A stretch of 64,000 nucleotides of DNA from Paractinoplanes brasiliensis (GTDB lineage Bacteria > Actinomycetota > Actinomycetes > Mycobacteriales > Micromonosporaceae): NCBI RefSeq assembly GCF_004362215.1, contig NZ_SNWR01000001.1, positions 4,136,001 through 4,200,000 of the forward strand. The letters are read 5' to 3'. This document shows, in pieces, positions 40,416-49,054 of the stretch. The notes beneath the pieces are model-generated. The model searched no databases, was not told the origin of the DNA, and was given only the letters and a program-made list of their open reading frames with translations. Both the position numbers and the translations under genes were made by a program. Position 1 is the stretch's first letter; every line of letters starts with the position of its first letter.

Positions 40416-42059
40416 TCAGCTGCGAGATCGCCTGCCATAGTCGTTGGCCGCATCGAACACTTTCTGTGCATACGGCCGGACGGCGTTGTACGACAGGATC
40501 GCGTCCCACCACGAGTCCGCCCTGGACATGTCCCGCCCGTTCTGACACAGATACTTGGCCGCTGTCACCGCCGCGTCGTCGATGTCGTTGGGGTCCGCGA
40601 TGCCGTTGTTGTCGGCGTCCACCTTGTAGGCGTTCCAGGTCGCCGGGATGAACTGCAGAGGACCAACAGCCCGGTCGTACGTGGTGTCCTGGTCGAGCGC
40701 GCCCCGATCGGTGTCCGGGATCAGCTGGCGGCCGCCCTTGCCGTCGAGCGGCAGCCCCAGGATCGACGGCAGGGCCGTTCCGTCCGTCGAGAGCACGGCC
40801 CCGTTGGCGCTGCCGTGCGACGACTCGACCTTGCCGATCGCGGCCAGCGTGGTCCAGCTCAGCCGGCACGACGGCGTGGTGCGGGTGGCGACCAGCTCCG
40901 CATACGCGTACGCCTGCACCGCCACCACCGGAATGCCGACGCGTGTGCCGATCTGCCCCGCCCACCCGGCAAGCGCATCGGCCGGACGCCCCCCGGTCTG
41001 AGCCGCCACGGTGGGCCCGACGGTCGGCGCGCCCGACGGCACGTCCCCGCTGGGCAACCCGCCCGGAGCGCTCCCCGGAAGCCCGCCCGGCTGCCCCGCC
41101 GACGGCACCCCGCCCGCCGCATCCAGCGGAAACCCGGGAGTCGAACTGGGCGAGGGCGCCGACTGAAGCGCCTCGGGAACCAGGTAGGCCCCCGCCGTGC
41201 CCGCCGCCCCGAGAAGCACAACAGCGATGATCGCCGGCAGGATGAGCCGCCCACTCGGCCGCTTGGCCCAGGCGGCGGCCCCACGCCCGAACCGCCCCAC
41301 CAGCCGGAACGGCCCACCCCGGCGCCCAGGCCCGACCACCGTCGCACCGGTCCCCGCGCCCGCACCGGCCCCTTTGGTCACAACCGGAGCCCCAGAACCC
41401 CCCGGCGTGGGGGCGTCCTTGTCCTTGCCCTTGTCCCTGTCCTTGCCGTCATCCTTGCCTGCGGCAGCGTTGAGCCGGGCCGCTCGCTCAACCTCACTCA
41501 TGGGACCCGCAGCCTTCGAAGCGCCCGCCGTGGCCCCCGAAGCCCCCGCCGGGCCTGCACCAGCCGTGCGCATGGCCGCTGTGCTAGCGCCTACCGTGCC
41601 CGCCCCGACGGCCGCCGCGCCTGGCGTACCCGGACTTGTGCTAGCCGCGCCCGCTGTGCCCGCGCCCGCTGTGCCCGCACCTGCCGCGCCTGCTGTGCCC
41701 GCACCTGCCGCGCCTGCTGTGCCCGTGCTTGCCGCACCCGAACCCGGCATGCCCGTGCTTGCTGTGCCCGTGCTTGCTGTGCCCGTGCTTGCCGGGCTGG
41801 CGCCGGCCGGGCTCGCGCTCGGTGAGGCGACATCAGCACCCGGCGGCGCCGCGGCTGCCGGCTGCCCAGCCGTTGTGTCGATGGCGTTCGATTTCGGCGC
41901 GCTGGTATTCGTCTCGGTGGCGGCGCCCTCGGAGCCTGCCGAAGCCTGCGCCGGAGGCTCAAGCGGGGCCGCGCCCGAGCTGGCCAGTGGCCCGCCCAGA
42001 TGAGGCGCCGCAGCTCTCAGCTCGGGCCGTGCCACCTCTTTGTCCTGCCGCTCCACCAC
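40416..42059 (-). CDS. Membrane-anchored lytic transglycosylase with disordered cytoplasmic tail
   Basis: A 547-residue protein. The first 250 or so residues are Ala/Gly/Thr/Pro-rich with repeated ASTGT and AGAAGAGT units and a charged KDRDKGKDKD patch; then one TM helix (about 270-291, LILPAIIAVVLLGAAG), a linker, and a C-terminal lytic transglycosylase domain with catalytic Glu in IGKVESSHG and LQFIPATWNAY, cleaving peptidoglycan outside the membrane. It is type II in topology. The start is uncertain: GTG 42059 is used, but ATG 41501 would omit most of the repeats. Divergent from the FmdB gene. Confidence 0.78.
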   Translation of the reverse strand: MVERQDKEVARPELRAAAPHLGGPLASSGAAPLEPPAQASAGSEGAATETNTSAPKSNAIDTTAGQPAAAAPPGADVASPSASPAGASPASTGTASTGTASTGMPGSGAASTGTAGAAGAGTAGAAGAGTAGAGTAGAASTSPGTPGAAAVGAGTVGASTAAMRTAGAGPAGASGATAGASKAAGPMSEVERAARLNAAAGKDDGKDRDKGKDKDAPTPGGSGAPVVTKGAGAGAGTGATVVGPGRRGGPFRLVGRFGRGAAAWAKRPSGRLILPAIIAVVLLGAAGTAGAYLVPEALQSAPSPSSTPGFPLDAAGGVPSAGQPGGLPGSAPGGLPSGDVPSGAPTVGPTVAAQTGGRPADALAGWAGQIGTRVGIPVVAVQAYAYAELVATRTTPSCRLSWTTLAAIGKVESSHGSANGAVLSTDGTALPSILGLPLDGKGGRQLIPDTDRGALDQDTTYDRAVGPLQFIPATWNAYKVDADNNGIADPNDIDDAAVTAAKYLCQNGRDMSRADSWWDAILSYNAVRPYAQKVFDAANDYGRRSRS

Positions 42060-42111
42060 GCGGACGACACTACCCAACCCGAGCCCGGGCGTACGTGCCC
42101 ATGTTGATGCC

Positions 42112-42161
42112 TGTGGATAACTTCGCCGACGATTTTCGGCTCTTCTCCGGCCTGTGGATAA
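42112..42161. promoter_or_regulatory. Twin DnaA-box sites
   Basis: TGTGGATAA at 42112-42120 and 42153-42161 is twice the exact complement of the DnaA box TTATCCACA, 41 bp apart and in the same direction, in the divergent region between the transglycosylase and FmdB genes. Actinobacterial boxes are more often TTGTCCACA, so the call is tentative. Confidence 0.4.
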
Positions 42162-42270
42162 CCAGCTTTGACGGGCTTGCCGAGGCGTACGCTTCTGGCC
42201 AGCCCCCGGGTGGGTGGGGTGGGGGTGGTTGGCTGTTCTGAGAGCGTGGTGAGGGCCTACTCTTTGGCGC

Positions 42271-42489
42271 ATGCCGCGTTACGAGTTTCGATGCCGCGCC
42301 TGTGGTGACACGTTCGAGGTCAACCGGCCGATGAGCGAGGCCTCCGCGCCCACGACCTGTCCGCAGGGCCACGGCGACACGGTCAAGCTGCTTTCGACCG
42401 TCGCGTTCAACGGTGGCGGCAGCACATCGGCACGCCCAGCAGCGCCGGCCGGCGGCGGTGGCTGTTGCGGCGGCGCTTGCGGCTGCTGA
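42271..42489 (+). CDS. FmdB-family zinc-ribbon protein
   Basis: A 72-residue protein beginning PRYEFRCRACGDTFEVNRPM, with a second half-site CPQGHGD, the FmdB/zinc-ribbon regulatory-protein pattern. The tail is Gly/Cys-rich (GGGGCCGGACGC), giving extra Cys ligands. Role unknown in actinobacteria. Confidence 0.88.
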   Translation: MPRYEFRCRACGDTFEVNRPMSEASAPTTCPQGHGDTVKLLSTVAFNGGGSTSARPAAPAGGGGCCGGACGC

Positions 42490-42550
42490 CCGCACCGACC
42501 GTCCGCGGAGTGGCACGCAGCCCGATCGCCGACGCTACGACCACGTCGAT

Positions 42551-42910
42551 CGTTTGCGTCGTCCGTGGCATTCGCGTTGACCGTGGCGTCCGCGTTGACT
42601 GCCGGCACTCGCCACGACGCTCGCGTTGATCGGTGGCGTCGGCCACGGCGTCCGCGTTGACCAGGCGAGACAACGACGGCGTCTGTGTTGATCGGCGGCG
42701 TCGGCCACGGCGTCCGCGTTGACCGGCCGCGTCGGCCACGGCGTCCGCGTTGAGCGGCCGCGTCGACCACGACGTCCGCGTTGACCAGTCGCGTCGACCA
42801 CGACGTCCGCGTTGAGCGGCCGCGTCGACCACGACGTCCGCGTTGACCAGTCGCGACGACCACGACGTCCGCGTTGGTCGCCCGCACCCACCACGACGTC
42901 TGCGCCAACC
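42551..42910. repeat. 31-bp minisatellite, about 10-11 units
   Basis: The core CGTCCGCGTT recurs at 42588, 42618, 42649, 42680, 42711, 42742, 42773, 42804, 42835, 42866 and 42897, exactly 31 bp apart from 42618 on. The unit is CGTCCGCGTTGACCAGTCGC followed by GTCGACCACGA. Two alternating variants (GACCAGTCGC and GAGCGGCCGC) occur in the middle. Earlier units are shorter and degraded (19-bp step at 42569). A 31-bp period shifts frame at each copy. Confidence 0.85.
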
Positions 42911-43479
42911 GGCCCGCAGCTGACGTCGTGGCCGCCTGCACCCGCCAAGAAGTCCGCGCTGACCCAACCCGCGACCGGTTGTGAAGCGCGCCAAGCGTGC
43001 GCTGAAGCCGCCACCGTCGGAACTGATCTCGCCCAGGCGGGTCGCCCCGAGGACCCGCGCCGCGTCCTCCGGCTGCCTGAGCCGCACAGCACCGTCCACC
43101 CCGACTTCGAGGCGCGACCAGCGCACGAAAACATCCGCATCTGATCAACCGCGCACCCGGGGGGCCGCACAGCGCAAAGAGCCGACCACCCACAGCCAAG
43201 CGGCCCCACGCCAGGCAGCCGGTCCACGAAGGCCGACGGAACAGCAGGGCGCCCGCATAGTGGGACAACGGTCCGATCTTCAGGAATTCCACGCTGATCT
43301 CCCTGGAAGGCGGACCGGCGGTGCGACCTGCGGCGGAGCAGGCGGAAATATGATGATCTAGCGGTACGAGGGCGGTCGGCCGGGCCGCTCCCGGTGTGTC
43401 AAACCAGGGTGTCTCTTGCGGGGACCGCCGAACGGGCGGCCGGAACTGGCCGACCGCGGCGTGACTCCGCTCGATCCAT

Positions 43480-43509
43480 TTCGTTACGTCACGCGTAGTG
43501 CTTAACGAA
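43480..43509. promoter_or_regulatory. Inverted repeat upstream of cyclase gene
   Basis: TTCGTTA and TAACGAA (43480-43486 and 43503-43509) are perfect 7-bp arms with a 16-nt spacer, about 130 nt before the chosen GTG. Possible operator. Confidence 0.4.
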
Positions 43510-43638
43510 GCCGCTGGTGTCCTTCGTCCGGGGTCGGTCGGGGCGGATGGATGATTACCGTCCGTTTCTACGATGGTCGGTGACACAGTGATACGGCAGC
43601 ATGAGACGCGACTTCCCAAAGGGGGCGGAGGTTCAACC

Positions 43639-46329
43639 GTGTCGGGACCGACCGAGCTGCCGAGCGGCCTGGTGACCTTTGTGTTCACCGACATTGAGGG
43701 CTCGACTCGGTTGGCCCGGATGCTCGGTGACGACTACGGCTTGGTCCTCGGCGATCACCGCTCGGTGATGAGAACTGCGTTGAGTGACTTCGACGGTGTC
43801 GAGCTATTCACTGAGGGTGACAGTTTCTTCATTGCTTTTCAGGATCCGGCGCGAGCGGTCGCGGCCTGTGTGGAGGCTCAGCGGCAACTGTCCGCATTCG
43901 CCTGGCCCAGCCCGGATGTCGCGCCGCGGGTGCGGATGGGCATGCACACCGGCTGGGCCCGCCCGATCGGGGACCGCGAGTACGCCAGTGTCGAGGTGCA
44001 CCGCGCAGCACGGGTCTCGGCGGCTGCGCACGGCGGGCAGATCCTCTGTTCCGGCGCCACTGCCCTCGCGCTCCTGACTGCGGGAGCGGAGCTGAAAGCG
44101 TTCGCTCTCACGGGCCCAGCCCCCGAGGAGCCGCAGCGCGATTTCGACCTGGTCGATCTGGGCCCGCACCGGCTCCGCGGCTTCGACGACGACGAGCGCA
44201 TCTTCCAGATCGTCGCGCCGGGCCTGGAACACGATTTCCCCCGCCCGCGCACCCCGGCGGCGCCCACCAACAACCTTCCGGTCCCGCTCACCCCTTTTCT
44301 GGGCCGCCGCGCCGAGGTGAGCGAGCTGATCGACCTCGTGCAGCGTCACCGCATCGTGACCGTCACGGCTCCGGGCGGCGCAGGCAAGACGCGACTCTCG
44401 CTGGCGGTGGCAGATCAACTTCTTCCCGCGTACGGGGACGGGGTCTGGACGGTCGACGCCGCCAACTCGCACCAGGGGCTCGCACGCGCCATGGCCGCCG
44501 CTCTGGGGGTGCGCACCGAGCCGGGCCGTCCGGTGCTTGAGACGCTGCTGGACCATTGTTCGGGCCGCCGGATGCTGCTGATCCTGCAGACCGCCGACGC
44601 GTCCCCGGCCGCCTGCGCCACCCTCGTACGCCGTCTGCTTGCCCGTTGCCCGCATGTCGGTGTGCTGGTCACGAGCCGGGTGCCGCTGAACGTTGCGGGC
44701 GAGTTCGTGTGGCGCCTCCCGCCGATGTCACCCGGGGACGTGTTCGCACTGCTCGCCGAGCGCACCGCCGAGGCCCGGGGTGGTCGTCCCGGCCCGGCCG
44801 ACGATCAGGCTGACCTCGCCGACGTGGCTGCCCGGTTGGAGGGCTCACCCCTGTCGGTGGAGCTGGCCGCGGCTCGTCTGCGATCGCTCTCGGCCGCCCA
44901 GCTCGCGTCCCGCCTGGGTGACCCGCTGTCCGCCTTGGACCCCATCGACACCGGCCTGGGCGCCTGGCACGAGAACTCGTACGACCTGGGGCCGGACGAC
45001 CGGCACGGGAGCCTGAGCGCCAACCTGGACTGGTCGTACCGGACGTTGACCCGGCCGGCCGCCGGTCTGTTGCGGCGGCTGGCGGTTTTCGCGGGCCCGG
45101 TCGACCTGGCGACGGTGGAGTGGTGCGGCGCCGACGCTCTGGGCGCACTGTCCGAGCTGGTCGACAAGTCCCTGGCCGAGGTGATTCCGGGCCCGCGTTA
45201 CCGGCTTTCGGGGCAGGTGCGCGCGTACGCTTCCCGCCGCTTGACCGCAGCGGGGGACGAGCGCGCGGTTCGCGACCGCCACGTCGCCTGGGCCCTGCAC
45301 ACGCTGGATTCGGTCACGTTCGACACCGACGGCCAGGTCCGCACGACGTCGCTCACCGAGATGACCCCGTACGTGCCGGAGTGGGAGACGGCGCTGCGCT
45401 GGGCCGCGACCAGGGGCAGCGTTCGCTCCGGCCTGCGCCTGGCCCTGGCGCTCGATCCCTGGTGGCGTGAGCACGGCGGCGCCGGCGAGGGTCGTGACCT
45501 GCTGTTCCGCTTGTATCAACGGCTCGACGGGGTCGACGTGGAACCGGCCGTGCTCGCCGCCGCGCACCTGGTGCACGCGGGCCTGTCGGACGACCGTGCC
45601 GAGCGTACGAGGTTCCTCGACCGGGCCGAACGGATCGCGCGGGCCGAGGGGGACCCGGCCCTGCTCGTGCGCGCGCTGGCCGGGCATCGGACGACGTTGA
45701 TCGAGGCCGGCCGCTACGACGAGGCAGAGCAGGTGTGCCGCGAGGTGATCGCCGAGGCCGAGCGCATCGGTGCGGCCGAGTCGGCGCTGCCCGCGGTGAT
45801 CGCGCTGGCCGAGATGCTGTGGCAGCGTGACGGGCTGAACGAGGCGGCCGAGTTGCTGGGTGGCGCCCGGCAGGCCGAGGCGAGCTGCCCGGAGCACCGC
45901 GGCAAACGTACGGTCGACTGGCTCCTGGGCATGGTGGCGTTGCGCCGCGGTGACCTCGTCGCCGGTCATGACCACCTGGTGGTGGCTCTCCGGTCCCGGC
46001 TGCGGCACGGCTTCCGGGGTTCGGCGGCCGACGCGGTGGCGGCCATCGCGGTCCGGTGCGCGATGGGTGGTGACCTGGCGACCTCCGCGATGCTGTTCGG
46101 CGGGGCGGAGGCGGCGCGCGGGGCCCGGCGTACGGAGATGTTCGGGCGCTTCTGGTCGGCCCAGCAGCTGGCGTTGCGGTCAGTGCTGGGCGATGGTGCT
46201 TTCGACACCGCGTACGCCGAAGGGGTTGATCTGGGTTTCGATCGGATCGTCGCCCTGGCCCTCGCCGTCGAGCACCCCGATCTCGAGGACGGTGCCGCCC
46301 GGTTCGCGCAGACCCTGCAGGGCAGCTAA
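43639..46329 (+). CDS. Class III nucleotide cyclase-like, STAND ATPase and TPR protein
   Basis: An 896-residue multidomain protein. Residues 10-190 form a class III cyclase domain with the metal Asp in TFVFTDIEGST (Asp18) and EGDSFF; the adenine-selecting Lys that normally precedes GD is absent, as in several mycobacterial cyclase/AAA proteins. A STAND-type ATPase follows (Walker A APGGAGKTR near 245), with LLVTSR-like GVLVTSRVPLN, then helical repeats of TPR character to the C-terminus. No DNA-binding domain is present. GTG 43639 lies after GGAGG with 7-nt spacing. Ligand unknown. Confidence 0.85.
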   Translation: MSGPTELPSGLVTFVFTDIEGSTRLARMLGDDYGLVLGDHRSVMRTALSDFDGVELFTEGDSFFIAFQDPARAVAACVEAQRQLSAFAWPSPDVAPRVRMGMHTGWARPIGDREYASVEVHRAARVSAAAHGGQILCSGATALALLTAGAELKAFALTGPAPEEPQRDFDLVDLGPHRLRGFDDDERIFQIVAPGLEHDFPRPRTPAAPTNNLPVPLTPFLGRRAEVSELIDLVQRHRIVTVTAPGGAGKTRLSLAVADQLLPAYGDGVWTVDAANSHQGLARAMAAALGVRTEPGRPVLETLLDHCSGRRMLLILQTADASPAACATLVRRLLARCPHVGVLVTSRVPLNVAGEFVWRLPPMSPGDVFALLAERTAEARGGRPGPADDQADLADVAARLEGSPLSVELAAARLRSLSAAQLASRLGDPLSALDPIDTGLGAWHENSYDLGPDDRHGSLSANLDWSYRTLTRPAAGLLRRLAVFAGPVDLATVEWCGADALGALSELVDKSLAEVIPGPRYRLSGQVRAYASRRLTAAGDERAVRDRHVAWALHTLDSVTFDTDGQVRTTSLTEMTPYVPEWETALRWAATRGSVRSGLRLALALDPWWREHGGAGEGRDLLFRLYQRLDGVDVEPAVLAAAHLVHAGLSDDRAERTRFLDRAERIARAEGDPALLVRALAGHRTTLIEAGRYDEAEQVCREVIAEAERIGAAESALPAVIALAEMLWQRDGLNEAAELLGGARQAEASCPEHRGKRTVDWLLGMVALRRGDLVAGHDHLVVALRSRLRHGFRGSAADAVAAIAVRCAMGGDLATSAMLFGGAEAARGARRTEMFGRFWSAQQLALRSVLGDGAFDTAYAEGVDLGFDRIVALALAVEHPDLEDGAARFAQTLQGS

Positions 46330-46826
46330 CGGTTGCGCATGACCTTCGACGCCCGGTCCAGGTCGGCCTGACGCACTGACGCCACCGAGCCGAAGACGTG
46401 TACGGCCTGGTAGTACGTCCACGCCACGCTGTAACAGGCGGCCCGCACGAGCGCGCTGTAACGCACGCACACCCGCTTCATGTCGGCGTAGAACGTGTCG
46501 TCGACCCGCGCCTTGTTCGCCCGGAACTCTCCCAGGGCCTTGTAGTTGCGGTAGCCGAAGTCGTGGTGGCGGCACGCGTTGGTGAAGTCGAAGCCGAGCG
46601 GCCGTTCCGGGCTGGCCGAGCAGTCGTCGGTCGACCAGTCGAAGCCGTAGCTCAGCCAGGGTTCCCGGTTGAGCCGAGCCGCGTTCCACTTGGCAGTGCT
46701 GGCCGCGGTGGGTTGGGTCCAGCTGGTCAGGACGGTGGCCTTGTCGGTGGTGGTGGCCCGGGCGATCCCGGCGGGGGCGACGAGGGCCAGCACCAGGGCG
46801 AGGACGAAAGCGATGCGTCGGGTCAT
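46326..46826 (-). CDS. Secreted prokaryotic phospholipase A2
   Basis: A 166-residue protein with a signal peptide (about 1-24, FVLALVLALVAPAGIARA) and the bacterial PLA2 motif DFTNACRHHDFGYR, where the His-Asp pair is catalytic and neighbouring Cys residues form disulfides; a second Asp occurs in DDTFYADM. Like streptomycete secreted PLA2 it would cleave phospholipids at sn-2. ATG 46826 is used, giving a normal signal length. Convergent with the cyclase gene, overlapping by 4 nt. Confidence 0.88.
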   Translation of the reverse strand: MTRRIAFVLALVLALVAPAGIARATTTDKATVLTSWTQPTAASTAKWNAARLNREPWLSYGFDWSTDDCSASPERPLGFDFTNACRHHDFGYRNYKALGEFRANKARVDDTFYADMKRVCVRYSALVRAACYSVAWTYYQAVHVFGSVASVRQADLDRASKVMRNR

Positions 46827-46990
46827 CAGTGCAGTTTTCGAACCGTGACCATGTGCGGACAACGTCGTCCGTCCCGCTTTCCCGGACCGTGCTGAAGCTT
46901 CCCGTTGATGTTCCTTAACGATGATTAATGTGATGTCCTGGGTAGTCGCCCCGGACTCGATCGCTATGGTGACACCGTGCAGGGCATCAC

Positions 46991-48004
46991 ATGATCAACA
47001 TTCCTAGGGTCCGGCAGGGGCCCCTCCGCGCGCTTGGCATCCGGCTGGCGCTCGCCATCACGCTCGTGCTGGTCACGGTGGCGGCGATCTATACCGACCG
47101 CGAGGGCTACCGCGACCTCAACGAGGACGGGCTGACCCTGCTCGACTGCTTCTACTACGCGGTCGTGTCGCTCTCCACCACCGGGTACGGCGACATCACG
47201 CCGGTCACCCCGCACGCCCGGCTGATGAACGTCCTGTTCATCACGCCGGCCCGCGTGCTCTTCCTGATCATCCTGGTCGGCACCACCCTCGAGGTGCTCA
47301 CCGACCAATATCGCAACAGCCTGCGTGTCAGCCGGTGGAGGCGACAGTTGAAAGACCACATCATCATCTGCGGCTACGGCACCAAGGGCCGGGCCGCGGT
47401 CGCCGCGCTGCTGGAGACGGGGTACGACAAGTCGCGCATCGTCGTGGTCGAGAGCCGCCCCGACGGCGTACGGCAGGCCATCGCCAACGGCCTGGTGGTC
47501 ATCGAGGGCAACGCGACCCGCTCGGCGGTGCTGCTCGAGGCCGACGTCAAGAACTCGAAGGCGGTCATCATCGCGACCGATACCGACGAGGCCTCGGTGC
47601 TGATCTCGCTGACCGTCCGTCAGCTCACCGCGGGCCAGGTGCGGATCATCGCCTCGGTCCGCGAACAGGAGAACGCCGCCCTGCTGAAGCAGAGCGGCGC
47701 CCACCATGTGATCGTCTCGTCCGCCACCGCCGGGCGGCTGCTCGGTCTCACCACCACCGCGCCACCGCTGATCGACGTGGTGGAGGACCTGCTCACCCCC
47801 GGGCAGGGCATGGCGCTGGCGATGCGCAGTGCCGAGCGGGCCGAGGTCGGGCGCAACCCGCGCGAGCTGTCCACGCTGGCCGTCGCGCTGATCCGCCGGG
47901 GCAAGGTCCTGCCGCTGGGCGGCGAGCAGAAACTCATGATCGAGACCGGCGACCTGATCGTCTACATCCGCGACGAGAGCAGCGCTGTGGATGTGGCCGT
48001 CTGA
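46991..48004 (+). CDS. Two-TM potassium channel with RCK (TrkA-N) domain
   Basis: A 337-residue channel subunit: TM1 about 17-35, selectivity filter TTGYGD (63-68), TM2 about 77-97, then a cytosolic RCK domain starting HIIICGYGTKGRAAV with a Rossmann nucleotide-binding loop and a TrkA-C-like end. Tetrameric, ligand-gated K+ conduction is expected. ATG 46991. Confidence 0.92.
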   Translation: MINIPRVRQGPLRALGIRLALAITLVLVTVAAIYTDREGYRDLNEDGLTLLDCFYYAVVSLSTTGYGDITPVTPHARLMNVLFITPARVLFLIILVGTTLEVLTDQYRNSLRVSRWRRQLKDHIIICGYGTKGRAAVAALLETGYDKSRIVVVESRPDGVRQAIANGLVVIEGNATRSAVLLEADVKNSKAVIIATDTDEASVLISLTVRQLTAGQVRIIASVREQENAALLKQSGAHHVIVSSATAGRLLGLTTTAPPLIDVVEDLLTPGQGMALAMRSAERAEVGRNPRELSTLAVALIRRGKVLPLGGEQKLMIETGDLIVYIRDESSAVDVAV

Positions 48005-48022
48005 GCCGCCGGTCCCGGCGTC

Positions 48023-49054
48023 CTACATGATCGTCCAGGTGTCGGCCTTGTTCAGCAGCGCGTCGAGCATCTGATCGGGGGTGCCGTCGGCCTGGGCCTT
48101 GGCGTCCAGCAGCTGCTTGGTGATCAGCTCGTCGTAGGACGGGCGCTGCACGTCACGGAACACGCCGATCGGCGTGGTGCCCAGATCCGAGCCGGAAAGC
48201 CGGGACAGGGCGAACGCGTACGCCGGGTCGTCGACCGTGGCGTCGTGCACGAGGGCCTCGCCGCCCTCTTCCACCTTGAGGCCGAAGCTGCCGGCCGGGT
48301 GCGTCACCGAGAACTGCTTCTCGGCGCCGAACGTGATCGGCTCGCCCTGCTCGAGGCGGATCAGGTGGTCGTCACGGCTGCTCGCGTCCTTGATCAGCTC
48401 GAACGCGCCGTCGTTGAAGATGTTGCAGTTCTGGTAGATCTCGACGAACGCCGAACCCTGGTGCTCCGCGGCCGCGCGCAGCACCGACTGCAGATGCTTA
48501 CGGTCGGAGTCGATCGTGCGGGCGACGAACGTCGCCTCGGCGCCCAGCGCGAGCGAGATCGGGTTGAACGGCGAGTCGGCCGAGCCCGCCGGCGTCGACT
48601 TCGTGATCTTGCCGATCTCGGAGGTCGGGGAGTACTGCCCCTTGGTCAGGCCGTAGATCCGGTTGTTGAACAGCAGGATCTTGAGGTTGACGTTGCGGCG
48701 CAGCGCGTGGATCAGGTGGTTGCCGCCGATCGAGAGCGCGTCACCGTCGCCGGTCACGACCCACACCGACAGGTCGGGGCGCGACACCGACAGTCCCGTG
48801 GCGATGGCCGGCGCCCGGCCGTGGATCGAGTGCATCCCGTACGTGTTCATGTAGTACGGGAAACGCGAGGAGCACCCGATGCCCGAGACGAACACGATGT
48901 TCTCGCGCGGGATGCCGAGCTCGGGCATGAATCCCTGCACGGCGGCCAGGATCGCGTAGTCACCACAACCGGGGCACCAGCGGACCTCTTGATCGCTCTT
49001 GAAGTCCTTCGCCGTCAGCTTCACCGGCGTAATGGGGATGGTCGGGCTAGCCAT
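48023..49054 (-). CDS. korB: 2-oxoacid:ferredoxin oxidoreductase, beta subunit
   Basis: TPP-binding subunit of 2-oxoglutarate (or related) ferredoxin oxidoreductase. The 343-residue protein has the cluster-binding start RWCPGCGDYAIL, SGIGCSSRFPYY, and the TPP motif VVTGDGDALSIGGNH to NNRIYGLTKGQYSPT. It overlaps korA by 8 nt. With KorA it forms the CoA-dependent, oxygen-tolerant enzyme known from mycobacteria. Confidence 0.94.
   Translation of the reverse strand: MASPTIPITPVKLTAKDFKSDQEVRWCPGCGDYAILAAVQGFMPELGIPRENIVFVSGIGCSSRFPYYMNTYGMHSIHGRAPAIATGLSVSRPDLSVWVVTGDGDALSIGGNHLIHALRRNVNLKILLFNNRIYGLTKGQYSPTSEIGKITKSTPAGSADSPFNPISLALGAEATFVARTIDSDRKHLQSVLRAAAEHQGSAFVEIYQNCNIFNDGAFELIKDASSRDDHLIRLEQGEPITFGAEKQFSVTHPAGSFGLKVEEGGEALVHDATVDDPAYAFALSRLSGSDLGTTPIGVFRDVQRPSYDELITKQLLDAKAQADGTPDQMLDALLNKADTWTIM

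Larger units (their letters stand above)
42490..43638. other. 1.1-kb stretch without convincing gene
   Basis: The left third is a 31-bp tandem repeat (listed separately). Open frames exist on both strands, but their translations are Arg/Cys/Gly-rich shadows without recognisable folds or ribosome sites. The right part from about 43370 is less GC-rich and holds the promoter region of the cyclase gene, including an inverted repeat at 43480-43509. Confidence 0.6.

Noticed and set aside
42060..42270. Replication origin
   Set aside because: Only two DnaA-box-like sites, no AT-rich unwinding region, and dnaA, dnaN, gyrB and rpmH are not nearby.
42551..42910. CRISPR array
   Set aside because: The 31-bp units are contiguous with no unique spacers and no cas genes are near; it is a tandem repeat.
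42279..43694. Long minus-strand reading frames (230-471 codons) across the minisatellite
   Set aside because: They exist because the repeat has no stop codons in three frames; composition is Arg/Cys/Trp-rich, there is no ribosome site, and one overlaps the FmdB gene antisense.
48005..48022. Terminator between the potassium channel and korB
   Set aside because: Only a 5-bp GCCGG/CCGGC hairpin with a 2-nt loop; too small to call.
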